Assembly: GCA_017620155.1 (NCBI GenBank)
Contig: JAFZQY010000039.1
Location: 1 to 55,320 of the forward strand
Source: Lachnospiraceae bacterium
GTDB taxonomy: Bacteria; Bacillota; Clostridia; Lachnospirales; Lachnospiraceae
Reading direction: 5' to 3'
DNA: 55,320 nucleotides
Notes under the pieces: generated by a model
The model's input: only the letters and a program-made list of their open reading frames with translations
The model's database searches: none
Told to the model about the DNA's origin: nothing
In this document: positions 45,275 to 52,866 of the stretch, one piece after another
How the letters are laid out: every line of letters starts with the position of its first letter
Numbering within the stretch: the stretch's first letter is position 1
Translations under genes and position numbers: made by a program

Positions 45275-46129
45275 TCATCGTATCAGAAGTCCTCTGTCAA
45301 CATGGTACTCATCTACGATATCTTGCGCGAGTTCATAGTTTTCTTCCAATAGTTTTGTGTTATCAGAAATGAGTTGGTTATACTCGTCAATCAGATCATT
45401 AACCCTATCTATCATTTTGTTATTTTCCTCTTTAAGTTCACTAATACGCTTAAGATATTTGAACTCTCGCATATCCATATGCTTTGCATGCTCAAGGAGC
45501 GGGTGCTCTATATCAAGGCCATATTCGACACATATCCTCTCAAGCGTCGAATTCTCTTGCTTTTCCCATAGTATCTGAGCCGTTTCTTTCATTGTCTCCC
45601 CGGGCATGATCCCCTGTTGGGTAAGAGCGCGCACAAGTGCAGTCTGTATAGAGGGACCTTTTGTGCTGTTATATGCCACCGGGATATAATCACAATGCAC
45701 ATGTCCTGAGCCTTCCTCGTCAGCGTGGTAATAGGCGCCTATTAACACAAGGTTAGGATTCCGTTCCGGCCATGTGTCGATAAATTCTTTAAGTATGGTC
45801 TTGCCGAGCCATACCGGAGGATGGTTATCCTTATTACCGATCCCTACGATCATTTCGTAGACAGGATGCTTCTTTTTGTCATCGCAGATTTTTTTATAAT
45901 AGTCTTTTATTTGTCGTTCCGGGTGACCGGTCTCGACCTGTTTTAGGTTGTATTCACTGACGGCCTGTCCGAACAGTTCATTGTAGGCATCCTGGGGTTT
46001 TATGTCTATCCAAGTCTCGTGATGACCATCTCTTCTGATATGAGATTCCTTATCGGTTATCTTCCTGTTGCGACGATTGTGTTCTCGCGATACCCGATGT
46101 CCGTTGTGAGTAGATATAGTGTATCCCAT
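45275..46129 (-). CDS. MobV-type relaxase (plasmid recombination enzyme family)
   Basis: 284 residues. The N-terminus (YTISTHNGHRVSREHNRRNRKI...HI) fits the Pre/Mob family, and the metal-binding motif of MobV relaxases is clear: HADEEGSGHVHCDY (HxDE..xHxH, ~137-150). A coiled coil (~225-275, LKRISELKEENNKMIDRVNDLIDEYNQLISDN) forms the C-terminus, as in MobM. It nicks oriT and pilots the strand during mobilization by a helper conjugation system. It is shorter than most MobV proteins, but the C-terminus looks natural. ATG 46129 has AAAGGAGAAA upstream. Candidate oriT lies just upstream at 46274-46312. Confidence 0.85.
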   Translation of the reverse strand: MGYTISTHNGHRVSREHNRRNRKITDKESHIRRDGHHETWIDIKPQDAYNELFGQAVSEYNLKQVETGHPERQIKDYYKKICDDKKKHPVYEMIVGIGNKDNHPPVWLGKTILKEFIDTWPERNPNLVLIGAYYHADEEGSGHVHCDYIPVAYNSTKGPSIQTALVRALTQQGIMPGETMKETAQILWEKQENSTLERICVEYGLDIEHPLLEHAKHMDMREFKYLKRISELKEENNKMIDRVNDLIDEYNQLISDNTKLLEENYELAQDIVDEYHVDRGLLIR

Positions 46130-46273
46130 CCGTTTCTCCTTTCTCGGCTGATACGATCCTGTATATCATTCGCCAAACGGCTCATGACATTCGGCTCGTG
46201 CAGACCGATATACTGTTCGCCTTAGGTTCACAGCATATGGCCTGCCAGCCGCTCCAGTCGGCACTACTGGTAA

Positions 46274-46312
46274 CTCAATACTACTTGCGGGGAAACCCCA
46301 CAAGGTATTGAG
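46274..46312. other. Candidate oriT hairpin upstream of the relaxase
   Basis: CTCAATAC-TA-CTTG-C-GGGG-AAA-CCCC-A-CAAG-GTATTGAG forms a 16-bp interrupted stem with a 3-base loop. It is in the non-coding 240 bases (46130-46369) before the relaxase gene, where MobV elements place oriT. A second short hairpin (GGGCTAAGCCC) follows. The sequence does not match the pMV158 nick region I remember, so the nick site is not assigned. Confidence 0.5.
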
Positions 46313-46369
46313 GCAAGGGCTAAGCCCCTGCACCCTAGGTACTGTCGTCAGACGTTTGCTACGGTTCCA

Positions 46370-46615
46370 TCAAGGATCAGTAGTAAAGTCGAGTTCCACG
46401 ATCTCCGCATCATCATCGATAAGTGTATCCGATGGTGATATGTCAGATGTAGAACTGTACGACAGTCCCCAACGCTTAAGAAGCTCGTACTTCCGTTTAT
46501 CTGCATCTCGATAAAAACGTTCGTCCACCTTCTTAGCGCGTTGTATCCGCTTCGCTTTGGCCTGAAGGGCTTTTAGCGTCGCGAGTTCATCCGATGATAG
46601 ATATTCATTGTTCAT
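46370..46615 (-). CDS. Small charged protein upstream of the relaxase
   Basis: 81 residues, not recognised. The first 50 are a basic helix (LKALQAKAKRIQRAKKVDERFYRDADKRKYELLKRW), the last 30 acidic (SDTLIDDDAEIVELDF). ATG 46615 is preceded by AAGGTGAT with good spacing. It is encoded in the same direction as the relaxase with oriT between them, which fits a relaxosome accessory protein, but this is inference from position and charge. Confidence 0.6.
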   Translation of the reverse strand: MNNEYLSSDELATLKALQAKAKRIQRAKKVDERFYRDADKRKYELLKRWGLSYSSTSDISPSDTLIDDDAEIVELDFTTDP

Positions 46616-46757
46616 TTGATCACCTTACCTTTCGTATATGACGCTAAATAAAGAATGAATATCAAAAGAGAAAATAAGAAAAAAATGTCATATGGGTGGT
46701 TATCGGTCATACTTTTTCATATGGGTTCATTAATTGATTATGTAGAGGGATGAAGAC

Positions 46758-47129
46758 ATGAATTATAGAGCTATACAATTCTTAAAACTAGAAAAACCTT
46801 TTATGGATAACTATGTAAAGTTTCATGCTTTAGACAAGGATTTTTTTAATGATCTGTTGTTGAATGATACGGGTTTTGGCCGATTTATCCAGAATAATGC
46901 AGAAAGATGGCTCAGTAATATGCAGGCAGACAAGTATCCCGCAGATGTGATTGCCTCACATAGATTTCTGGATGTCAAGCTTGCCCAGGCTTTTGCCATG
47001 TGCGAAATCATATCTTTTCTGAAAAAAAATAATCCGCCTTATAAAAAGTATTTAGAAAATGCAAGAACCGATGGACGGGATCTTAGGGAAAGAATTTCCC
47101 CCAAAAATGATGATGATATGACATTATAA
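46758..47129 (+). CDS. Unknown small element-borne protein
   Basis: 123 residues, soluble, mostly helical by appearance, with several aromatic residues (FMDNYVKFHALDKDFFNDLL, GFGRFIQNNAERWLSNM, LAQAFAMCEIISFLKKNNPPYKKYL). A GAGGGATGAAG site precedes ATG 46758. No family recognised and no membrane segment. Convergent with the XRE gene. Confidence 0.6.
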   Translation: MNYRAIQFLKLEKPFMDNYVKFHALDKDFFNDLLLNDTGFGRFIQNNAERWLSNMQADKYPADVIASHRFLDVKLAQAFAMCEIISFLKKNNPPYKKYLENARTDGRDLRERISPKNDDDMTL

Positions 47130-47187
47130 TCATTCAAGAATGATGATACTAGGGTGGACAAAAAGATTCTTGGCCAGCTACCGCAGC

Positions 47188-47475
47188 CTATTCATAGTGT
47201 TCTAACTCATGGATAAGTTGACGAATCAAACTCAACTGATAATCATTTAAATCTGTTTTTAGCAGTTCCATTTGATCAGATAATCCTAGCAGGTAATCAG
47301 CAGATACATCATACACAGAACATATCTTTATAAGAATATCTACAGATGGATACTTCTTTCCGTTCTCGTATGCAGATACAGTTGCTCCAACAACCCCGAT
47401 TCTTGAAGCAAAATCTTTCTGGGATAATCCCTTTTTTATTCGTATTTCTTTTAGCTTTTCGCCAAAATACTGCAT
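47188..47475 (-). CDS. XRE-family repressor of the element
   Basis: 95 residues. A standard Cro/CI HTH: FGEKLKEIRIKKGLSQKDFASRIGVVGATVSAYENGKKYPSVDILIKICSVYDVSADYLLGL covers residues 3-65, followed by a short amphipathic helix. ATG 47475 is preceded by GGGGTG and starts MQYFGEKL; the longer frame to 47511 is less likely. Divergent from the membrane-protein gene at 47655, whose promoter carries a short inverted repeat that may be its operator. Confidence 0.85.
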   Translation of the reverse strand: MQYFGEKLKEIRIKKGLSQKDFASRIGVVGATVSAYENGKKYPSVDILIKICSVYDVSADYLLGLSDQMELLKTDLNDYQLSLIRQLIHELEHYE

Positions 47476-47528
47476 ATTGCACCCCGTGGATATTCTCATA
47501 ATAAAATACAAGTACTAACGCAACCCGC

Positions 47529-47578
47529 GGGCGAGATATCGCCCACAGGTTGAATGTATTTATGGTAATGATTATAAT
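47529..47578 (+). promoter_or_regulatory. Sigma-A promoter and putative operator for the cargo genes
   Basis: -35 TTGAAT (47550-47555), 17-bp spacer, -10 TATAAT (47573-47578). GGGCGA-GATA-TCGCCC (47529-47544), a perfect 6-bp inverted repeat, ends 5 bases before the -35 and is in the divergent region next to the XRE gene. It drives the membrane protein at 47655 and probably the gene after it. Confidence 0.7.
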
Positions 47579-47654
47579 TATCCAATGAATAGTTGACGTC
47601 TCTATGATCGTAGACTGACGCAAAGATTCTTGTTTGAAAAAGGAGTGTATGAAT

Positions 47655-49388
47655 ATGTATCAAGAACGTTTCAAAGAATTGTTAAAGTATTCAGGAATAG
47701 GATATGGTATAGGGTTAGTATTATCAGTCATACTTGTGATGGTTATTGGCTATAACGGAATCGGTGAATTCATCGGTGGAGTTATCGTGATAACGATCAT
47801 AGTCGGTTCCCTTATTTCTATAGTCATCTGTTCAAGATCCGGTGTTAAGGGGTTTATGAATGGTGCTATAACTAAGATCTGGAGTGGCATTAAACACCTC
47901 TTTTTTGGTTCACTTTTGGGAGGTGGTTTAGGAGGGCTCCTTCTGATTATCGGCATTCTGAAGTTCTTTATCGGAATTTTAATCATGATTCCTATTGGTC
48001 TATTCATGGCAGTTTCATACCTCCTAAATCTCTTATACCTTGGAATCATGAGCGGATTCGAAAAGAGAAATAAACTTGAAGGTAAGGAATCTCTGTGTAA
48101 AACACTGGATAAGGCTGTTCCAGTTCTCTCAGCAATAATAGTGGTAATACTATGTATGTTGATTTACCATGCCTTTTCCGGTGACAACAATAATGGACAC
48201 AGGACCGAAAATGCGGCAGGTTCTGATAAGGTCGTAGAGCAAGCGGGTGATACTCCTGAGATAAACGACATCGCGCACACCGAGACGATTTCGTCGCCAC
48301 CTGCAACAGAAGAGACAACTTCAACAGAGGAGACAACTCCAATTGAAACTGTTGATACCTATACGATTACCCGTGCAGATATTACGGAAGCTATTATTGA
48401 TGAGATAAACACGGTGGGCGCCAATGAAGCGGAGGAATTTGTTATAAAGGGATCGTTATTAAACCGCGATCTTATTAACGTGATGGAGCACGTAGATATT
48501 CTATGGACTTTGGAATTCACCGGGGAAGGCGAACCCGAACTTGTAAAACTCTATCTGGGTAACAAGAATGGCGGAGAAGGTAACAGAATATATGCTTTGT
48601 ATTCGGTTCCGTATAAGATTACTATCAGCGATAATTACGAGAGCAAAACAGTAAATGTAGGAGATATCGCCGGGCAGGGAGATGCTTATGCCCTAATATC
48701 CTTTACTGATAATATGCTGCATTCAAACGGAGGGATAGAAGTTGGAAGCCCCAAGAGAATAGAAGTAAATATGTCCGTGGAAGAGCAGGATGCTATAGTT
48801 GCTGAAGATGATGGCTATACATTTGAAGAGTATGTTATTGACGGTACCGATATAAGGTCGAATGATGAAGATTCATCAGATATCACCCATTCGGAGGAGA
48901 TTGTTGGCTACGTATCTTCAAAAGGATGGATAGGAGGCAACTGGTTAAGTACCGATGATGATGTGACAATACATATAAAGAATACAGATCTTCTGGACAT
49001 GACTAACAAAGATGATAATTCTGATATAGAGGTGGAGGCAGAGCCGTCCTGTTCGGTGTGGTATGTGGGTGAAAACATGGATTTATACTATTACTTATGC
49101 CCGGATACCCGTATAGAGGATTGCTTTCTTCTGTCTATTGATGGTCCGAGTTACACGGAATACTCCAGAGAAAACATGACAAATAAAGACGGCGACAGCA
49201 TAACTGCATATATCTATGATAGGGATGATCATACTACAATGTATATCTATGAAAAACCGATTTTAAATACTAATCTATATCTCTGGATCGACATAGAAGA
49301 AGAGGGAAAACCTGATGAGAATACAAAGATTGACAAGTATATAGATATGACTTGTAACGATTATTATGAGATCGTTTACGAAGATTAA
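47655..49388 (+). CDS. Multi-pass membrane protein with large extracellular domain (element cargo)
   Basis: 577 residues from ATG 47655, 9 bases after AAAAAGGAG; ATG 47649 is too close to that site. About five hydrophobic segments in residues ~10-180 (YGIGLVLSVILVMVIGY, FIGGVIVITIIVGSLISIVIC, a Gly-rich SLLGGGLGGLLLIIGILKFFIGILIMI helix pair, and AVPVLSAIIVVILCMLIYHAF). A Thr/Glu/Ser-rich stalk (~205-235) and an acidic extracellular region (~240-577) without cysteines of clear pattern follow. No family recognised. It is read with the cysteine-peptidase-like gene 25 bases downstream. Confidence 0.65.
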   Translation: MYQERFKELLKYSGIGYGIGLVLSVILVMVIGYNGIGEFIGGVIVITIIVGSLISIVICSRSGVKGFMNGAITKIWSGIKHLFFGSLLGGGLGGLLLIIGILKFFIGILIMIPIGLFMAVSYLLNLLYLGIMSGFEKRNKLEGKESLCKTLDKAVPVLSAIIVVILCMLIYHAFSGDNNNGHRTENAAGSDKVVEQAGDTPEINDIAHTETISSPPATEETTSTEETTPIETVDTYTITRADITEAIIDEINTVGANEAEEFVIKGSLLNRDLINVMEHVDILWTLEFTGEGEPELVKLYLGNKNGGEGNRIYALYSVPYKITISDNYESKTVNVGDIAGQGDAYALISFTDNMLHSNGGIEVGSPKRIEVNMSVEEQDAIVAEDDGYTFEEYVIDGTDIRSNDEDSSDITHSEEIVGYVSSKGWIGGNWLSTDDDVTIHIKNTDLLDMTNKDDNSDIEVEAEPSCSVWYVGENMDLYYYLCPDTRIEDCFLLSIDGPSYTEYSRENMTNKDGDSITAYIYDRDDHTTMYIYEKPILNTNLYLWIDIEEEGKPDENTKIDKYIDMTCNDYYEIVYED

Positions 49389-49413
49389 TGCATTACTCAG
49401 ATAGAGAGTTCTT

Positions 49414-51429
49414 ATGGATAATATGACGGATACTATAGAAGAAAAAGCGGCGAAAGCGCCAAAGAAAAAGCATAAAGGCTTGTTTATTCTACTGGTCTTG
49501 ATAGTAAGTGTCATCGGATTTCTCTTTGTTTGCAATAGAATGGCCCTAATGTACGACTATCCTCTTAACGGAAGGACGTATACCGTAGACGAATACGAGG
49601 AAACCCTCAAAGACAAGCCTTCTGATATCGAAGGAATGTCACAGTACGACAAGTACGCAATGGATCTGGCCATCGAAGATGGTTCTGATACCGATATGGA
49701 CGGTCTTACCGATAAGGAAGAGATCGAAGTATATGGCTCAGATCCACACAAGGCATCCACCGCAGACGATATGTACTCTGATAAGTACAAGGTCGAGAAC
49801 GGAATGGATGTACATACCTACTACGACTACGACAAAGAGATCACGTTCGACAGGAATGAATGCCCCGAAGTGATACTCACCGCAAAGACATATACAGACC
49901 TGTTCGCAACAGTAACTCCCATGAGCGAAGAGTTCTTGAGAATGAGGATAGGTTCAGAATATGATAAGTACGACTTCCTCAAGGTATACAACGTATATAA
50001 CTACAACGGAAACTTATCCATCAAGACTGATGAAACCGGCGATGTGATCGTTTTTGTAGGCAACTGGACAGGCGATGACCTCAAGAATACCCACTCAAAG
50101 GTAGAAAACGGCGTCATAGATGTAAAGTATGACTTTGAGTACGGTAAGAACTATGTGGTCATAATAGCAAAGAAGAACGGAAATTCCGGACTGTTCGGCT
50201 CCAAACTTGGTTCGGAAGACGGCAAGGCAGAGGTAAATCACTTTCAGGCTTTGATAAGAATGTCATACGCCGCATATACCGTAGGTGGTCCGAATGCAAC
50301 GCCTCATGTGTACTACACAACATCCGGCAACGATGCCGAGGATCAGGCCCTCTGCAAGCATATCCAGACTCATATCTATGATATAACCGATAAGCCCTGG
50401 TTCAGAAACCACGAGGAAAGACCTGTAGTATTCACCAAGGTTACAATGACCGAATATAATGAGAGATTAAAGACAGAGACCACAAAAGAAAAATTCATGT
50501 CATGGCATGTAAGAACCGCAGAGTTTTGTGGTGATGAGCCTGGACACGATGGTTTCTTCTACCAGTTCTTTGAATATGACGACATCGCAGGAAAGTTCAC
50601 CGCAACCGCAACTGTTGACGGCGTAGATGAAAACGGAAAGAGTACAAGAAGATTTGATGTAATGCAGGATGCACTTCCTTTTCCGAACTTCGGTTCATAC
50701 ATAAGCGAGGGCGGTAACTGTGCAGGAATATCACATCTGACAGCTCTGATATATAACACAGGTGAGAATCCTAAGACCGGTGAATACACAAGAGCAGACG
50801 GAAGCACAACGATATCATGGGATATAAGTGAAGATCCCGAGAATGAAACTTTATCAAACTCAGGTCTGTACGATTACAAGACGTCAGCTTTTGTCAGCGA
50901 GCATTCCGACTCCGGCAGAGTTCTCAATCAGAACCTTTCGTTAGGAGAGCAGCAGTTCGTAAACATGGTCGGTGCATACTTCGCTGAATCAAACGATAAG
51001 GATCGTGCTTATAACATAAAGTATCAGAGAAGAGGTATCGACCCGAACTACAGTTGGAAGACCGTAGAAACAATGATGGAGTTCCTCGACCAGGGAAAGA
51101 TCATCGATGTAGGCTTTTATACAAAAACCTGTGGTCACGCATTAAACATCGTAGGTTACACAGTAAATCCCAACAACTCAAACGAGATACTGTTTGAACT
51201 CTACGACAACGAGTTTCCCAAGAACGCTCGCGGCGATCACGCCATCAGCAATACACTTCATGTGATAAAGGAAGTTGATGACTTCGTAAACGAGACATTT
51301 ACATACAGCTACAAGCCCTATGATGAATGCAAGACCGAGTTCAGCTCTGGTCAGAATCGCGGAGACAGCTATATCATGGTTCTCTATGATGAAAACTTCA
51401 ATCTACTGAATGCTGACGATATCACCTGA
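49414..51429 (+). CDS. Membrane-anchored protein with Ca-binding repeat and papain-like Cys/His motif (element cargo)
   Basis: 671 residues. A short Lys-rich cytoplasmic tail and one anchor helix (~22-41, LFILLVLIVSVIGFLFVCNRM) put the rest outside. Residues ~85-125 contain a thrombospondin-3/EF-hand-like Ca site (DGSDTDMDGLTDKEEIEVYGSDP). After a beta-rich region, the C-terminal third has GGNCAGISHLTAL (~431-443), CGHALNIVGYTV (~571-582) and an Asp/Asn in LYDNEFPKN (~595): the Cys-His-Asn/Asp order of papain-like peptidases, with an aromatic next to the His as in C39/C70-type enzymes. Activity is inferred. Composition is closer to the chromosome than the left part of the element. A strong terminator follows its stop. 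Confidence 0.65.
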   Translation: MDNMTDTIEEKAAKAPKKKHKGLFILLVLIVSVIGFLFVCNRMALMYDYPLNGRTYTVDEYEETLKDKPSDIEGMSQYDKYAMDLAIEDGSDTDMDGLTDKEEIEVYGSDPHKASTADDMYSDKYKVENGMDVHTYYDYDKEITFDRNECPEVILTAKTYTDLFATVTPMSEEFLRMRIGSEYDKYDFLKVYNVYNYNGNLSIKTDETGDVIVFVGNWTGDDLKNTHSKVENGVIDVKYDFEYGKNYVVIIAKKNGNSGLFGSKLGSEDGKAEVNHFQALIRMSYAAYTVGGPNATPHVYYTTSGNDAEDQALCKHIQTHIYDITDKPWFRNHEERPVVFTKVTMTEYNERLKTETTKEKFMSWHVRTAEFCGDEPGHDGFFYQFFEYDDIAGKFTATATVDGVDENGKSTRRFDVMQDALPFPNFGSYISEGGNCAGISHLTALIYNTGENPKTGEYTRADGSTTISWDISEDPENETLSNSGLYDYKTSAFVSEHSDSGRVLNQNLSLGEQQFVNMVGAYFAESNDKDRAYNIKYQRRGIDPNYSWKTVETMMEFLDQGKIIDVGFYTKTCGHALNIVGYTVNPNNSNEILFELYDNEFPKNARGDHAISNTLHVIKEVDDFVNETFTYSYKPYDECKTEFSSGQNRGDSYIMVLYDENFNLLNADDIT

Positions 51430-51437
51430 CCAGACAT

Positions 51438-51477
51438 TTAAGGGCTTGCCGCTATGACAGGCTCTTAAGATTTTTTT
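51438..51477 (+). terminator. Terminator after the cargo genes
   Basis: TTAAGGGCTTG (51438-51448) pairs with CAGGCTCTTAA (51458-51468) using two G-U pairs, then GA and T7 (51471-51477). Confidence 0.8.
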
Positions 51478-51514
51478 ATATAAACTACTTCGCAAAAGAT
51501 ATGTTGTGCGAAAT

Positions 51515-51534
51515 CTCGTACGGAGGTCGTACAT
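51515..51534. promoter_or_regulatory. Right-end integrase arm-site candidate
   Basis: Two direct TCGTAC sites 11 bases apart (CTCGTACGGAGGTCGTACAT), matching the pair near the left end (42914-42933) in spacing and orientation; 59 bases inside attR. Confidence 0.5.
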
Positions 51535-51592
51535 TAGGGCGGACAGTTGCGTTTTCCTTTCATATTTACTGGGTTTCTTGAACCTGACCTCA

Positions 51593-51614
51593 TTCGATTC
51601 CCATCACCCGCTCT
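51593..51614 (+). repeat. attR: 22-bp direct repeat
   Basis: Exact copy of attL, TTCGATTCCCATCACCCGCTCT. It marks the right end of the element and the join to the chromosome, where the original tRNA-Gly downstream sequence resumes. Confidence 0.9.
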
Positions 51615-51674
51615 AACTAATTGCCCCGGGCTTTCTGCCCGGGGCAATTTAGTTAGAGCGGGTGATGTTTTTTT
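51602..51674 (+). terminator. Very long terminator hairpin that includes the tRNA-Gly 3' end
   Basis: The 30-base arm at 51602-51631 (from CATCACCCGCTC to GCCCCGGGC) pairs with the 31-base arm at 51637-51667 with a single unpaired A and a TTTCT loop, followed by T7 (51668-51674). Before integration this was the terminator of tRNA-Gly, and its outer arm is the tRNA acceptor/T-arm strand. It is far longer than an ordinary intrinsic terminator. Confidence 0.8.
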
Positions 51675-51675
51675 C

Positions 51676-51722
51676 TATCCCCAAATAATTGGGGATACCT
51701 CCGTACATATTATTGGTGTAAC
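51676..51722 (+). promoter_or_regulatory. Shared promoter motif, copy B
   Basis: Matches 35908-35954 at 37 of 47 positions with no gap. Here the first part is a clean inverted repeat, CCCCAA-ATAA-TTGGGG (51679-51694), followed by GATACCTCC and ATATTATTGGTGTAAC. TATTAT at 51708-51713 is a possible -10; the hexamer 17 bases upstream (ATAATT) is not a good -35. Lies 41 bases before the start of the gene at 51764. Confidence 0.6.
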
Positions 51723-51763
51723 GCTTGATAGCTGAGCACTGATACATGACGGAGGTACAAATC

Positions 51764-52756
51764 ATGAATAATACATCACAGAACAACAATGAACAGAATA
51801 TGATCAGAGAACTGATACCGTATTATCCGGAAGACAGAGTCTTCGAGCAGATGAGCGAGACGGAAAACAGTCTGAACTGGGTGATCAAGACCGCGCTGGG
51901 CGTACCGAAGGTTGACAGCAGGAGACTGCGCGAACTGCGAGAGATCATAGATGAAATCTCGAATAATATGATCGTGGATGAGATCTCAAATAATATGATC
52001 GGAGCAGGAGGAACCGATACGGCCGAAGCGACAGGAGACGGGACGGCCTTAAACATAGACCGCTGGACCCTTTACAGCGCCATGATCATCCATTACATGT
52101 CGCAGAATCCTCTCTGGAGATACTCAAGAAGTGAGATCAGCCGTTTCATAAGTCCGGAAATTGCGGCCATGGCATACGACAATGATATGACAGACCTGAT
52201 GTTTACATTCGCCGAGACCCTGGTCGGAGTCAGGGACAAGGCTTCATATAAGAGGACCGGTTCAATCTGGTGGGGCCCCAAAGCAGGCGGAACGAGGGAA
52301 GAATGCGAGGATCGCATCAGGACATTGGCGGATGAGGTAAGATCATATCTGGAAGGAACGGAAGCCTATCACGAATACATTATGTTAACCGACCGGATAT
52401 TTGAAGACTCGCAGGAACAGTGGAGCACGCTCAGCGGGAAAGGCTTTAACGATCTCGAAGACCTCTTTGCTTCGATCCCCGAGAGACTAATCCTGTACAA
52501 AGATACGGCCTGCACGATCCGTGATGTGAAGAAATACCGCGAATATGCCGGAAGACAGCAGATAGACGACATAGAGTTCGACATGTATGAAACCGGCGTC
52601 AGACTCACTCTCGTGCTGAACAGATGCGGCAGCGCAGAGCCGTTTGAATTAAGTATCAGCGACTGGCATTCCGGCCGTTCATGCCGGGAGATACTGAGAA
52701 GATATGACATCAGCATCCCTGATGAAAAGGTGCGAAAAACTCTGAAATCCATGTAA
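51764..52756 (+). CDS. Unknown soluble protein with the same promoter motif as the AAA/phosphatase unit
   Basis: 330 residues, not recognised. ATG 51764 has GGAGG eight bases upstream; the earlier in-frame ATG at 51746 lies before that site. A 9-residue unit is duplicated in tandem (VDEISNNMI after IDEISNNMI, ~66-84), which looks recent at DNA level. The rest is mainly helical (LYSAMIIHYMSQNPLWRYSRSEISRFISPEIAAMAY, CEDRIRTLADEVRSYLEG) with a C-terminal beta part (DIEFDMYETGVRLTLVLNRCG). No signal peptide. Its promoter region resembles that of 35985, so it is placed in the same proposed regulon. Without the integrated element it would lie just beyond tRNA-Gly. Confidence 0.7.
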   Translation: MNNTSQNNNEQNMIRELIPYYPEDRVFEQMSETENSLNWVIKTALGVPKVDSRRLRELREIIDEISNNMIVDEISNNMIGAGGTDTAEATGDGTALNIDRWTLYSAMIIHYMSQNPLWRYSRSEISRFISPEIAAMAYDNDMTDLMFTFAETLVGVRDKASYKRTGSIWWGPKAGGTREECEDRIRTLADEVRSYLEGTEAYHEYIMLTDRIFEDSQEQWSTLSGKGFNDLEDLFASIPERLILYKDTACTIRDVKKYREYAGRQQIDDIEFDMYETGVRLTLVLNRCGSAEPFELSISDWHSGRSCREILRRYDISIPDEKVRKTLKSM

Positions 52757-52769
52757 CTAAGCCATAGTG

Positions 52770-52824
52770 CAAACCGCCTTCAAACCACCTTCAAACCACA
52801 TCCAAACCACATTCAAACCACCTC
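52770..52824. repeat. Five perfect-phase 11-bp tandem repeats
   Basis: Five copies of CAAACCACMTY (52770, 52781, 52792, 52803, 52814), exactly 11 bases each, ending 7 bases before the -35 of the next promoter. The 11-base period places every copy on the same face of the helix, typical of an activator or repressor array. Confidence 0.8.
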
Positions 52825-52831
52825 ATATTGA

Positions 52832-52860
52832 TTGAAAAAGCCCTCGAACATATATATAAT
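52832..52860 (+). promoter_or_regulatory. Sigma-A promoter of the kinase gene at 52867
   Basis: -35 TTGAAA (52832-52837), 17-bp spacer, -10 TATAAT (52855-52860). The expected transcription start, about 7 bases after the -10, coincides with the ATG at 52867. An imperfect inverted repeat (AAAGCCCTC ... GAGGGCTTT) spans the promoter and first codons. Confidence 0.8.
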
Positions 52861-52866
52861 AGGTAT

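Larger units (their letters stand above)
42864..51614. mobile_element. Integrated mobilizable element in tRNA-Gly, about 8.7 kb
   Basis: Bounded by the identical 22-bp sequence TTCGATTCCCATCACCCGCTCT at 42864-42885 and 51593-51614. Inside are a tyrosine integrase next to the left end, a winged-helix replication-like protein with an iteron-like array, a MobV relaxase with a candidate oriT, small hypotheticals, an XRE regulator, and two membrane/surface proteins. There is no conjugative secretion system, so it fits an integrative mobilizable element that needs a helper. Genes from 42.9 to 47.5 kb are visibly more AT-rich than the chromosome around them; the right third is closer to host composition. 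Confidence 0.88.
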
